A DNA stretch of 64,000 nt, from the NCBI GenBank assembly GCA_038209365.1, contig JBBQXS010000004.1:62001-126000 (forward strand), written 5' to 3'. Under the pieces are notes generated by a model, which saw nothing but the letters and a program-made list of their open reading frames with translations, did no database searches and was not told the DNA's origin. A program made the position numbers and the translations under genes. Shown piece after piece: positions 1 to 7,976 of this stretch (the first letter of the stretch is position 1; every line of letters starts with the position of its first letter). The stretch comes from DASQHW01 sp038209365 (GTDB lineage: Bacteria; Actinomycetota; Acidimicrobiia; IMCC26256; PALSA-610).

Positions 1-2
1 AC

Positions 3-311
3 GCGTTCGCTCACCTCCCGATCTACGGGCTCGAGGATCTGGGATTCGTGAGTCGCGGCGAGGCCGGCCCGTTCATCGCCGACGGCAACACCGCTCCCGG
101 CGGACGGCTCCCCATGAACACGAACGGCGGTGGACTGGCGTACACGCACACCGGTATGTACGGCATGTTCGCGATACAGGAGTCCGTGCGTCAGCTCCGG
201 GGCACTGCGCCGGCGCAGGTCCCCGACGTGGAGGTGAGCGTCACGCACGGAGTCGGGGGGATGTTCGCCGCCGCCGCGACGCTCGTGCTGACGAATCACG
301 TGCTCTCGTGA
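3..311 (+). CDS. Thiolase-like (SCP2-type) acetyl-CoA acetyltransferase, C-terminal part
   Basis: Only the last 102 residues lie in the window; the 5' end is cut off. The visible part is the C-terminal half of a thiolase fold. It has an N-T-N-G-G-G stretch, then Y-T-H-T-G, where the thiolase GHP-loop histidine normally sits, and a THGVGG glycine loop near the end. That last loop has no cysteine. This fits SCP2-thiolase/lipid-transfer relatives better than classical thiolase, which has a catalytic Cys there. The likely role is thiolytic cleavage or condensation of acyl-CoA chains. An SDR of the hydroxyacyl-CoA type follows 27 bases downstream on the same strand, which suggests a beta-oxidation-like operon. 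The substrate is unknown. Confidence 0.8.
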   Translation, partial: AFAHLPIYGLEDLGFVSRGEAGPFIADGNTAPGGRLPMNTNGGGLAYTHTGMYGMFAIQESVRQLRGTAPAQVPDVEVSVTHGVGGMFAAAATLVLTNHVLS

Positions 312-338
312 GCTCGTGAGACAGAAGGAGAACCGGCT

Positions 339-1256
339 GTGACAGGCATGTGCGAAGGGCGCGTTGCCATCGTGACCGGCGCGGGGCGCGGCATCGGGCG
401 CGAGTACGCGCTGATGCTCGCCGAGCACGGCGCCAAGGTGATCGTGAACGACCTCGGCGCCACTCGTGACGGCACCGGATCTGATGCCGGCCCGGCCCAG
501 CAGGTGGTCGACGACATTGAGGCGATGGGCGGCGCCGCGGCCGTCAACGGCGCGGACGTGAGCGACTTCGCCGCCGCGAAGGAAATGATCGACCAGGCCG
601 TGGAGACGTTTGGCGGGCTCGACGTCGTCGTGAACAACGCAGGCATCCTGCGTGACCGCATGCTCACCAACATGACCGAGGAGGAGTGGGACCTCGTCAT
701 CAAGGTCCACCTCAAGGGAACATTCGCCCCCGCGCGCCACGCGGCGGGCTACTGGCGGGAACGATCGAAGGCCGGCCAACCCAACGACGCACGGATCATC
801 AACACGACCTCGGTGTCGGGCATCTACGGCAACCCCGGTCAGACCAACTACGGCGCAGCGAAGCAGGGCATCGCCGGCTTCACGTTCATCGCCGCCCTCG
901 AACTGCAGCGCTACGGAGTGACGGTGAACGCCATCGCGCCCGGCGCGCTCACCCGCCTCACCGAGGACCTCGGCATGGGTCAGGCCGGCGACGAGGCCAA
1001 GGCGGCCATGTCGCCCCGCTGGATCGCACCGCTGTGCACGTGGCTCGCGAGCGCGCAGTCGTCCGGGATCACCGGGCGCGTGTTCGAGTCGTCCGGCCGG
1101 ATGCTTGCCGTCGCCGAGGGGTGGCACCGCGGGCCGAGCGCACCTGCCGTCGATGATCCGGCCGCCGTGGACGAGGTCGTGCGCGAGCTCTTGGGCCGGA
1201 CCCGCGCGCCCGCGGGCATGGACGGCAAGGACCTCGCCGGGTGGGAGAGCCGCTGA
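339..1256 (+). CDS. SDR family oxidoreductase (3-hydroxyacyl-CoA dehydrogenase type)
   Basis: Short-chain dehydrogenase of 305 residues starting at GTG, with an AGAAGGAGAA-like ribosome site just upstream. The NAD(P) fingerprint TGAGRGIG is at residues 13-20 and NNAG at 99-102. The catalytic Ser is near 158, with Tyr171 and Lys175 in Y-G-A-A-K. The extended loop with ATRDGTG after the second strand, and the long C-terminal tail (about residues 245-305), resemble the dehydrogenase part of peroxisomal multifunctional enzyme type 2. It therefore probably oxidises a 3-hydroxyacyl-CoA. It follows the thiolase-like gene and is likely co-transcribed with it. The family call is secure; the substrate is inference. 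Confidence 0.88.
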   Translation: MTGMCEGRVAIVTGAGRGIGREYALMLAEHGAKVIVNDLGATRDGTGSDAGPAQQVVDDIEAMGGAAAVNGADVSDFAAAKEMIDQAVETFGGLDVVVNNAGILRDRMLTNMTEEEWDLVIKVHLKGTFAPARHAAGYWRERSKAGQPNDARIINTTSVSGIYGNPGQTNYGAAKQGIAGFTFIAALELQRYGVTVNAIAPGALTRLTEDLGMGQAGDEAKAAMSPRWIAPLCTWLASAQSSGITGRVFESSGRMLAVAEGWHRGPSAPAVDDPAAVDEVVRELLGRTRAPAGMDGKDLAGWESR

Positions 1257-1345
1257 TGACAACGACTTCCGAGCGTCAGATCACCGAGACACCAGAGCTG
1301 GCGGAGTTGCGCCGCGCCGCGGCCGGCGTTGAGCGGGAGCGATGA
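1256..1345 (+). other. Possible 29-codon ORF coupled to the SDR stop codon
   Basis: An ATG shares its A with the TGA of the SDR gene (TGATG) and opens a 29-codon frame ending at 1345. The peptide is polar (MTTTSERQITETPELAELRR at its start) with no recognisable domain. It looks like the first residues of a longer protein whose body is missing, for example an acyl-CoA dehydrogenase or hydrolase N-terminus, but that is speculation. The start geometry is typical of real translational coupling in this genome, as at 11762 and 13019. It may be a gene remnant, a tiny peptide or chance. Confidence 0.25.
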
Positions 1346-1399
1346 ATTCGCCGGGACGGGCGAGTCTCTACCGGCGACCGCACGAACGGAGGCATTCCC

Positions 1400-1990
1400 A
1401 TGGCGAAGGTGATCGCGGACATCACGATGTCGATTGACGGGTTCGTCACCGGCCCCGATCCGGATCCCGACCACGGGCTCGGCCACGGCGGCGAGCCGCT
1501 GCACGAATGGGTGTTCAGTCGCGACGAGGTCGACGCGCAGGTGCTCGAGGAGTCGACCGAGCGTTCAGGCGCCGTCGTCATGGGCCGTCGCCTCTTCGAC
1601 ATCGTCGACGGACCGCACGGCTGGAACGACGAGGTGGGGTACGGCGCCAAGCACGCCGGAACCCCGCCGTTCTTCGTCGTGACCCACTCCAAGCCCGAGT
1701 CCATCCGGCTCTCGCTCGACTTCACCTTCGTCACCGACGGGCTCGCGTCGGCCATCCGCCTCGCGCAGGCCGCGGCCGGCACCAAGGATGTCGTCGTCAT
1801 GGGCGGTGGCGATGTGGTCCGCCAATGCGTCGACGACGGCCTCGCCGACGAGCTGGCGCTTCACCTCGCGCCGATCGTCCTTGGCGCGGGTACCCCACTG
1901 TTCGCCGGCGCAGCCCGTCGTGAGCTTCGGCAGCGTGAGGTCCGCGTCTCACCGCACGCGACCCACCTGACCTACGACGTCGTGGCCTGA
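1400..1990 (+). CDS. Dihydrofolate reductase / RibD C-terminal family protein
   Basis: 196 residues starting MAKVIADITMSIDGF, the usual opening of stand-alone RibD-C/DHFR-like proteins, in which the S-(I/L)-D-G motif marks the pterin or pyrimidine side of the pocket. Other marks are a VVMGRRLFD motif near residues 57-65 and a GGG (VVMGGGDVV) nucleotide-binding turn near residues 132-140. The end of the fold is LHLAPIVLGAGTPLF. Members are NADPH-dependent reductases of unknown natural substrate and are not the housekeeping DHFR. It stands alone between the SDR and amidase genes. Two more family members are at 14210-14803 and 41079-41816. Confidence 0.85.
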   Translation: MAKVIADITMSIDGFVTGPDPDPDHGLGHGGEPLHEWVFSRDEVDAQVLEESTERSGAVVMGRRLFDIVDGPHGWNDEVGYGAKHAGTPPFFVVTHSKPESIRLSLDFTFVTDGLASAIRLAQAAAGTKDVVVMGGGDVVRQCVDDGLADELALHLAPIVLGAGTPLFAGAARRELRQREVRVSPHATHLTYDVVA

Positions 1991-2083
1991 CGCTTCGCTC
2001 GCACGATCGGTGGACAATCGCTCCGCGCTGCGTAGCATCCGCCTCATGACATGCGGCGCCGGACGCGCAGATCAGGTATCGCA

Positions 2084-3496
2084 GTGACCGCGCCCGACGA
2101 CGCGCTCGCGCAGGCCGAGCTCGTCCGCGCCGGCGAGATATCGCCGCTCGAGCTGGTCGACGAGGCGATCGCCCGCATCGAGAAGCTCGACCCGCAGATC
2201 AACGCCGTCATCCATCCGCGCTTCGACAAGGCGCGCGCCGAAGCGAAGGGATCGCTGCCCGACGGTCCGTTCCGCGGCGTGCCGCTTCTGATCAAGGACC
2301 TCTTCGCCGACAGCGCCGGTGACCCGCAGCACGACGGGATGCAGGCGCTGAAGGACGCGCGGTGGACCGCGACCGCGGATAGCTGGCTCGTTGCCCGTTA
2401 TCGCAAGGCCGGGTTCGTGATCGTCGGTCGCACGAACACGCCCGAGCTCGGGCTCGTGCCGACCACGGAGCCGCTCGCGCACGGCGCGACGCACAACCCC
2501 TGGGCTCTCACACGCACGCCCGGCGGATCGAGCGGCGGCAGCGCGGCGGCGGTCGCCGCCGGGATGGTTGCCGTGGCGCACGCGTCGGACGGCGGTGGGT
2601 CGATCCGCATCCCGGCGAGCATGTGTGGTCTCGTCGGGCTCAAGCCGACGCGCGGCCGGATGTCGTTGGGCCCGTATGGCGACGAGAGCGGCCTGTCGGT
2701 GCAACACGCCGTCACGCGTACGGTGCGCGACACCGCGGCGATGCTCGACGCGACGCACGGACCGGGTCCGGGTGACATGGCCGTGGCACCACCACCGGCG
2801 CGGCCGTTCCTCGACGAGGTCGGCGTCGATCCGGGACGTATGCGCATCGGTTTTCTCGCGGCACGCGCCGACGACGATTGCCTGACCGCGGTGCGCAACA
2901 CCGCGTCGAAACTCGAGGCGCTCGGCCACCACGTCGAGGAAGCGCACCCGCCGGCGCTCGACGACGACACCAATTCAGGGGCCCGGTTCTGGGCGCGCTG
3001 GTGCACCAACGCGCGCCTTGGTGTCGCGCGCCAGGGTGAGAAGCTCGGCCGCGAACTCACCGAAGAGGATGTCGAGCCGGCGACGTGGTTCATGGCGGCG
3101 ATGGCCGCGTCGTACAGCGCGCTCGACCTCGCGCAGGCGATCAGCGCGTCCGCGCGGTACACGCGCGACCTGGCGTCGTGGTGGGCCGGCGGCTGGGACC
3201 TGCTGCTCACGCCGACGCTCGGGGGACCGCCTCCCAAGCTCGGCGCGCTCGCGTTCGACCCGGTCGATCCGGTCGGCTCGCAGCAACCGGTCGCGGCGCT
3301 CGTGCCGTTCACGACGCACTTCAACGTGAGCGGCCAGCCCGCGATCTCGCTGCCGATGCACGCGAACGCCGACGGTCTGCCGATCGGCGTGCAGCTCGTC
3401 GCCGCGTACGGACGGGAGGACGTGCTACTTCGCGTCGCGTCGCAGCTCGAGACGGCCCACCCATGGGTCGATCGACGACCGGCCCTCTCGCGCTAG
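2084..3496 (+). CDS. Amidase (amidase-signature family)
   Basis: Serine amidase hydrolysing a C-N amide bond. The Ser-cisSer-Lys triad is visible: Lys71 in GVPLLIKDL, the glycine/serine-rich GGSSGGS stretch around 148-153, and nucleophile Ser173 in DGGGSIRIPA. I prefer the GTG at 2084 because it puts the usual dozen residues before the conserved ELVR helix. The same frame is open from an ATG at 2051, which would add 11 arginine-rich residues. Length is normal for the family. It shares only family features with the amidase at 44256-45791. The substrate cannot be read from sequence; amidases of this type range from acylamides to 6-aminohexanoate oligomers. Confidence 0.9.
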   Translation: MTAPDDALAQAELVRAGEISPLELVDEAIARIEKLDPQINAVIHPRFDKARAEAKGSLPDGPFRGVPLLIKDLFADSAGDPQHDGMQALKDARWTATADSWLVARYRKAGFVIVGRTNTPELGLVPTTEPLAHGATHNPWALTRTPGGSSGGSAAAVAAGMVAVAHASDGGGSIRIPASMCGLVGLKPTRGRMSLGPYGDESGLSVQHAVTRTVRDTAAMLDATHGPGPGDMAVAPPPARPFLDEVGVDPGRMRIGFLAARADDDCLTAVRNTASKLEALGHHVEEAHPPALDDDTNSGARFWARWCTNARLGVARQGEKLGRELTEEDVEPATWFMAAMAASYSALDLAQAISASARYTRDLASWWAGGWDLLLTPTLGGPPPKLGALAFDPVDPVGSQQPVAALVPFTTHFNVSGQPAISLPMHANADGLPIGVQLVAAYGREDVLLRVASQLETAHPWVDRRPALSR

Positions 3497-3567
3497 ATCC
3501 TCCTTGCTCGCGCTTCGTACGCGACCGTTGGTGGGCTGAGTCTTTGTATGCCCTAAGGTCCGCTGCC

Positions 3568-4029
3568 ATGCATGCTGCGGTCCGTCTCCACATCAACGCG
3601 CCGACGGACAAGGTCTGGGGACTCGTCAGCGACATCACGAAGATGGGCGAGTACAGCCCAGAGGTGATCGAAGCCAAGTGGATCGACGGCGCTACCGGTC
3701 CGGTGGTCGGCGCGCGGTACCGGGGCCGCGTAAAGCGGAATGAAAATTGGCCCGTCCTCTACTGGACCACATGCAAGGTCACCGAATGCGTCCCCGGTCA
3801 CGTCTTCGAGTTCGCGGTCATCATGCGCGACCGGCCGGTGAACACCTGGCGCTACGAGCTCAGCGCAACGGACGACGGAGGCACCGATATCACTGAGTCA
3901 TTCGATCTCGGCGACAACCTCTTCACCAAGATTTGGCGCCCACTCGGCGGGTTCCTCCGGGAGCGTCGCAACCGGCGCGACATGCTCCGCACGCTGGAGC
4001 GAGTCAAGGCAGTCGCCGAGGGTTCGTAA
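3568..4029 (+). CDS. SRPBCC (START-like) family protein
   Basis: 153 residues forming a compact SRPBCC helix-grip fold that binds a hydrophobic ligand. Marks are INAPTDKVWGLVSDI (strand 1 and helix 1), then MGEYSPEV, then WIDGATGPVVGARYRG, and a C-terminal amphipathic helix. Members act as polyketide cyclases/aromatases, lipid or hormone carriers, or accessory proteins. The ATG at 3568 is chosen because the fold begins immediately after it; the frame stays open upstream but overlaps the amidase gene. A paralogue with the same W-x-D-G-A-T-G-P-x-V-G-A-R motif is at 46954-47430. It precedes a P450, so a role in small-lipid or terpenoid modification is possible but unproven. Confidence 0.82.
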   Translation: MHAAVRLHINAPTDKVWGLVSDITKMGEYSPEVIEAKWIDGATGPVVGARYRGRVKRNENWPVLYWTTCKVTECVPGHVFEFAVIMRDRPVNTWRYELSATDDGGTDITESFDLGDNLFTKIWRPLGGFLRERRNRRDMLRTLERVKAVAEGS

Positions 4030-4098
4030 TCGTTCCCCCGTTCGCTTCGTTTTGGGTAGCGAGGAGGACGCGTTCATTGATCAGTACTGTGCTGCGCA

Positions 4099-5319
4099 GT
4101 GACCGAGAAGATTCCGGGAACTCTTCTGCTCGACTCGATGGTGATCGACGATCCATACGCGTTCTATCGGCGGCTGCATACCGAGGCACCGGTGTGGGAG
4201 ATCCCCGGCGCCGGGATCTTCACTGTCAGCACGTTCGAACTCTTGGCGGAGGCGACCGGCCGAGTCGAAGACTTCTCATCCAACATCGGCTGTTTGCTGT
4301 ACCGCGACGACGCCGGACTTCCGCGTCGCTTCTCTTACGGCAACGCAGCCGTGCAGGCGCTCGCGACTGCCGATCCGCCCGCGCACGCGTTACACCGCAG
4401 CACCGTGTTCCCCGAGCTCGTCGCCAAGCGTATGGCCGAACTCGAACCCGACATTGTCGACATCGCCAACGAGTGCGTAACCCGGGCTCTCGACACCGGG
4501 ACGTTCGATTTCATGAATGCGATTGGCAACGTGGTGCCGATCACCATCATCAGTCGACTCATCGGATTCCGCGACGCCGACGTCGACCAGTTGCTGCGCG
4601 CCGCGTTCGACTCGACGGCGATGCTGGGGTCGACGCTCTCCTACGACGAACTGATCGAACACGTCGGTCGAACCGGCGAGATCCAGACCTGGATCGCGGG
4701 TCAACTCTCCGCGGCAGTGAAGGAGCCCGGCGATGATCTCCTCGGCGCCGTTGCCCGGGGCGTCCAGGAAGACGTATTCGGGGACTTCGAAGCGAACGTG
4801 ATTTTGCACACCCTGCTGAGCGCCGGTGGCGAGTCCACCACGAGCCTGCTCGGCAACGCGGTTCGCATCCTCGCCGAACAGCCAGAGCTGCAGCACCACC
4901 TCCGCCGGAGTCCCGAGCAAATTCCGCCCTTCGTGGAAGAGGCACTGCGGTTGGAGTCTCCGTTCCGCTACCTCATGCGCTCCGTACCCCACGACACAAC
5001 GCTCGGCACGGTCGACATCCCGGCCGGCGCGACAGTCCTGTTGTTGTGGGGTGCCGCCAACCGCGACGCCGCGGAGTTCGAGCGACCTGACGAGGTCGAT
5101 CTCGAGCGGTCGATGCCGCGGCGCCACGTTTCGTTCGGGCGTGGGATCCACTACTGCGTCGGCGCTCCGCTCGCGCGCGTCGAGGCGCGCAGCGTCCTCG
5201 GCGTCTTGCTCGAACGCACTACCAACATTGCGCTCGACTCCGGGGCTACCCCACGATGGGTCAGAAGCCTCATGGTCCGACGACACGACCAACTGCCGGT
5301 GCGGCTCATTGCCCGCTGA
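4099..5319 (+). CDS. Cytochrome P450
   Basis: 406 residues, the normal size for a soluble bacterial P450, starting at GTG. The I-helix oxygen-activation motif is AGGEST at 242-247, the K-helix ExxR is Glu281-Arg284, and the heme loop FGRGIHYCVG supplies the thiolate ligand Cys353. The I-helix has Glu-Ser where the usual acid-alcohol pair would be Asp/Glu-Thr, with Thr at 247-248. It would hydroxylate a small hydrophobic substrate using electrons from a ferredoxin and reductase, neither of which is encoded nearby. The stop lies 3 bases from the stop of the convergent cyclase gene. Confidence 0.93.
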   Translation: MTEKIPGTLLLDSMVIDDPYAFYRRLHTEAPVWEIPGAGIFTVSTFELLAEATGRVEDFSSNIGCLLYRDDAGLPRRFSYGNAAVQALATADPPAHALHRSTVFPELVAKRMAELEPDIVDIANECVTRALDTGTFDFMNAIGNVVPITIISRLIGFRDADVDQLLRAAFDSTAMLGSTLSYDELIEHVGRTGEIQTWIAGQLSAAVKEPGDDLLGAVARGVQEDVFGDFEANVILHTLLSAGGESTTSLLGNAVRILAEQPELQHHLRRSPEQIPPFVEEALRLESPFRYLMRSVPHDTTLGTVDIPAGATVLLLWGAANRDAAEFERPDEVDLERSMPRRHVSFGRGIHYCVGAPLARVEARSVLGVLLERTTNIALDSGATPRWVRSLMVRRHDQLPVRLIAR

Positions 5320-5322
5320 GCT

Positions 5323-6813
5323 TCAACCGGGCACCGAAAAAAGCCGCCACCTCTCTTCGAAGCCTTTGAGTGCGCGCTCACCGGCTTCCTCGTAGACGAC
5401 GCCCGATCCAGCGGTGACGTCGCGAAGCGTTTGGGAGACGAGGATTTCGCCGGGAGCGGCGTCGGATTGGATGCGCGCCGTCGCATGCACGGCGATGCCG
5501 CTGATGTCGCCCTCTGCGAGCTCGCACTCGCCGGTGTGCAGACCGATGCGGACCTCGATGCCTTCGGCCCGCAGTCCTCCGCGGATCGCTTTTGCGCACT
5601 GGACGGCGCGTGCCGGTTTGTCGAACAGTGCGAGGAAGCTGTCGCCGCTGGTGCTGATTTCGCGCCCTCGGAAGGCGTCGAGTTGTCGGCGCACCATGGC
5701 GTGATGAAGAGCCAATCGGCTGCGCCATCGTTCGTCGCCGAGTTCGGCGAGTTGCGTGGTGGACTCGACGATGTCGCTGAACATGATCGTCGCAAGTAAT
5801 CGTTCCGCCGGTGGCGGTGCGCCATCGCGCATCGGTGTCGCGATCGCGGTGAATCCCGCCGTCGCCACGACCTGACCGTTCGTGTCGGTCACCTCCGCCG
5901 CGGTGACGTGAAACTCATCGGCCTGGTGTGTCACGCGAGCCTGGCACAGGACCGGCCCGTCGCTCCGAGCGATGGGGCGTAGCAGTTGCGTGTGCTGGGC
6001 GATCACGGTGATTTGGTGGTGCGCCGGAATGAGCGTTGCGGTTGCCCCGCCCATCGTCCACGCTGTCAGTCCCACGATCACGCCGCCGGCGATGCGGTCG
6101 GGCCGGTCGAGCAGCCAGCCGTGCGTCGGAAGCGTCGTCGCGTGCCGGCCCTGGGCCGCTTCGACGACCTGCACGCCGAGTTGGGCATGCAGCGGCGCAA
6201 GGGATGACTCGTCCCAGGCACGCCGCAATTGCATCACCTCTGTGACCTCGTCGATCGGTGGGGGTGGATATTCGCGTTTCCATGGGTCGGGTGTAGGCCA
6301 GGTCGGCTCGACGGGGTCGCGCTGGTTGCCGTCACACGCTGGGATCGCGACGAGCGAGGCGATGGCACGCGTCAACGGTCGCCCGATGGCGTCTTCCACG
6401 GCCACATCGACGAGCGAGTAGCGCCGGCCGGTGTGCGTGGTGCTCGCCCGAGCGATGAGACGCTCGCTGGCGAGCTCCGCGACGCGCTGATGGTGAAAGG
6501 AGATCGCCGCGCATCGCACGTCGCGGCCAGGCGCCGCGCCTGCTGTGCCGGCCATCGTGGCCGCCGACTCCGTGAGCATGAACAGATCGACCCACTGCAA
6601 CGGATCGAGCAGCAATGTGCTTGCGGGCATCGAACATGTCGCGGAGCCAGGCCCGGCTTGCACGACACGGATACCCGTCAACCGAAAGAGCGGCGGTTGT
6701 GACGCATCGGGAGCCATGAGGCGGCGGACGCGCTCGAGCCCGGGCATGTCCGCCGTGCCCGACGTGAAACCGCCCCGAGCGCCCTCCTGCCATACCGCCA
6801 CGCGAACAATCAT
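5323..6813 (-). CDS. Double-hotdog (acyl-CoA thioesterase-like) protein fused to a class III adenylate/guanylate cyclase
   Basis: 496 residues in three blocks. Residues about 40-160 and 205-325 each resemble a hotdog thioesterase unit: a central helix after LDPLQWVDLFML in the first and GGVIVGLTAWTMGG in the second, each ending in a typical strand (RAIASLVAIPA; VVATAGFTAIATP). Residues about 335-496 are a class III cyclase catalytic domain. Metal-binding Asp347 is in MFSDIVEST and Asp391 in TSGDSF; Asp436 is at a substrate-recognition site and Arg447 at the transition-state site. Ser387 and His443 replace the canonical Lys and Asn. A similar departure is reported for mycobacterial Rv1900c, which fuses an alpha/beta hydrolase to a cyclase. 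The protein may couple acyl-CoA sensing or hydrolysis to cyclic-nucleotide synthesis. No signal peptide or membrane segment is seen. Confidence 0.8.
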   Translation of the reverse strand: MIVRVAVWQEGARGGFTSGTADMPGLERVRRLMAPDASQPPLFRLTGIRVVQAGPGSATCSMPASTLLLDPLQWVDLFMLTESAATMAGTAGAAPGRDVRCAAISFHHQRVAELASERLIARASTTHTGRRYSLVDVAVEDAIGRPLTRAIASLVAIPACDGNQRDPVEPTWPTPDPWKREYPPPPIDEVTEVMQLRRAWDESSLAPLHAQLGVQVVEAAQGRHATTLPTHGWLLDRPDRIAGGVIVGLTAWTMGGATATLIPAHHQITVIAQHTQLLRPIARSDGPVLCQARVTHQADEFHVTAAEVTDTNGQVVATAGFTAIATPMRDGAPPPAERLLATIMFSDIVESTTQLAELGDERWRSRLALHHAMVRRQLDAFRGREISTSGDSFLALFDKPARAVQCAKAIRGGLRAEGIEVRIGLHTGECELAEGDISGIAVHATARIQSDAAPGEILVSQTLRDVTAGSGVVYEEAGERALKGFEERWRLFSVPG

Positions 6814-6826
6814 GGCTTAACCGCGT

Positions 6827-7177
6827 TCACGCTTTCGACTTGTCCAGATACAGGAGCAGCTTGTGCGCAGCGACCATGACCTCGGTGTGCTCCCACTCGG
6901 CGGCCCGGTAATAGCAGGCGATCAAGCCCATGCGGTGCAGTCGACGGAAGTCACCGAACACGAAGGCATAACGGGCCTTGGTCTCATCGGCAGGGCCGTC
7001 GGTGAGCGCGAGATGCCAGGACGCGTACTCGTCCCAGCCGTGGGACCTGAGGAACGCGTTCTGCTCGGTGGCGCGTGGTTGGACGTCCGCCCACCGGCTG
7101 CGCGCCCGGTACTGACGGGCGTCGATAAGTTCCCGAGCCTTGGCGACACCTCGCCTGTTCACCCGGTAGGTGGCCAT
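6827..7177 (-). CDS. Conserved actinobacterial protein of unknown function
   Basis: 116 residues starting MATYRVNRRGVAKARELIDA. The sequence is compact and charged, rich in Trp, Tyr and His (HGWDEYASWHLALT; YAFVFGDFRRLHRMGLIACY). I recall very similar short proteins annotated as hypothetical in many actinobacteria, but I know no function. The start at 7177 is preferred over an in-frame upstream ATG at 7204 because the conserved MATY(R)VN opening begins there. The stop lies 13 bases from the start of the hotdog-cyclase gene on the same strand, so the two may be co-transcribed. No membrane or signal segments. Confidence 0.75.
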   Translation of the reverse strand: MATYRVNRRGVAKARELIDARQYRARSRWADVQPRATEQNAFLRSHGWDEYASWHLALTDGPADETKARYAFVFGDFRRLHRMGLIACYYRAAEWEHTEVMVAAHKLLLYLDKSKA

Positions 7178-7219
7178 GGGTTCAGTCTGGCGGAGTCTCC
7201 ACAACGCTTGCGCCGTCCA

Positions 7220-7660
7220 TCAACGTGACGGCCATCCGAGCGCGTCGAAGACCGCCACGGGGTCGAGGTAGTCGCGCCAGTGCGTGACCTTGCGATCGGT
7301 GATCGTGAGTACCGAGATGTACCGATTGGTGTACGGGGCCCCGGTCGAAACGACTCGGCCTTCGGAGGCGTACTCGAGCACCACGACGCCGGTCTTGATG
7401 TCGTGATGGACCGCGAGGTCGTGACATCGGTCGAGGACGATCATGGTGGCGTACGGGCGGTAGAGCTCGGCGACGGCCTTGCGACCCTCGACGCGCCTCG
7501 GGTAGCCGGGCGTCGTGATGATGTAGTCGAAGATGACGTTTTCGGCCAGCAGTTCGAAGAAGTGCCCACCATCGGCGATGCCATCGAGGCCCTTCTCGAT
7601 GATGCGAAAGAACGGGTCGAGGGCCTTGAAGTCGTCGAGGTCGGTGATCGTCGTCGTCAT
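7220..7660 (-). CDS. SnoaL-like / NTF2-fold protein
   Basis: 146 residues with the small cone-shaped NTF2-like pattern: an N-terminal helix pair (FFRIIEKGLDGI), the FFELLAENVIFDYI strand, a central GRKAVAELYRPY segment, and a closing pair of strands with YISVLTITDRKVTHWRDYLDP. The last block, ending W-R-D-Y-x-D-P, is typical of the SnoaL/limonene-epoxide-hydrolase-like group. Some of these are isomerases, hydrolases or polyketide cyclases and many are uncharacterised. It is 42 bases upstream of the conserved small gene on the same strand and may lead a three-gene transcript ending with the cyclase fusion. Confidence 0.78.
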   Translation of the reverse strand: MTTTITDLDDFKALDPFFRIIEKGLDGIADGGHFFELLAENVIFDYIITTPGYPRRVEGRKAVAELYRPYATMIVLDRCHDLAVHHDIKTGVVVLEYASEGRVVSTGAPYTNRYISVLTITDRKVTHWRDYLDPVAVFDALGWPSR

Positions 7661-7976
7661 GGAGCTCCCAACCCGAGTGTAACGAGCGCCAGTTCGCGCG
7701 AAACCGACTCATGACGAGCGCTGAGCACGCAATGCAGCGATCAGACCGATGAGTCGCAGCAGCCCGAGAGGGCGGTCTGAGTTACGAATGCGGCGGCACC
7801 AGCTTCGCGGTCTTCGAGTCGACCGGCCGACCGTCACTACCCCTCCACCGGTGCGACAGGTGAGCGGAGCGCCTGGTTTCACGACAGTGAGGGGAATCTG
7901 CTCGCCATCGGCCAGTTGGTCCATTCGCCAACCGAGATCTGAGAAGGGAGAGATCTCGCCCGGTTAGGGTCGAATC
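7661..7976. other. Intergenic stretch between divergent genes
   Basis: 316 bases separate the start of the minus-strand SnoaL-like gene from the start of the plus-strand dimethylformamidase-like gene. Short open frames exist on both strands but show no convincing start site or family resemblance. The only structure I see is the inverted repeat at 7933-7958. Promoters for both directions presumably lie here. Confidence 0.5.
7933..7958. promoter_or_regulatory. Perfect 8-bp inverted repeat upstream of the dimethylformamidase-like gene
   Basis: CGAGATCT at 7933-7940 and AGATCTCG at 7951-7958 are exact reverse complements separated by 10 bases. The element ends 18 bases before the ATG at 7977. 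It is well placed to be an operator for a dimeric repressor. As RNA it could instead form a hairpin near the ribosome site. Confidence 0.4.
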
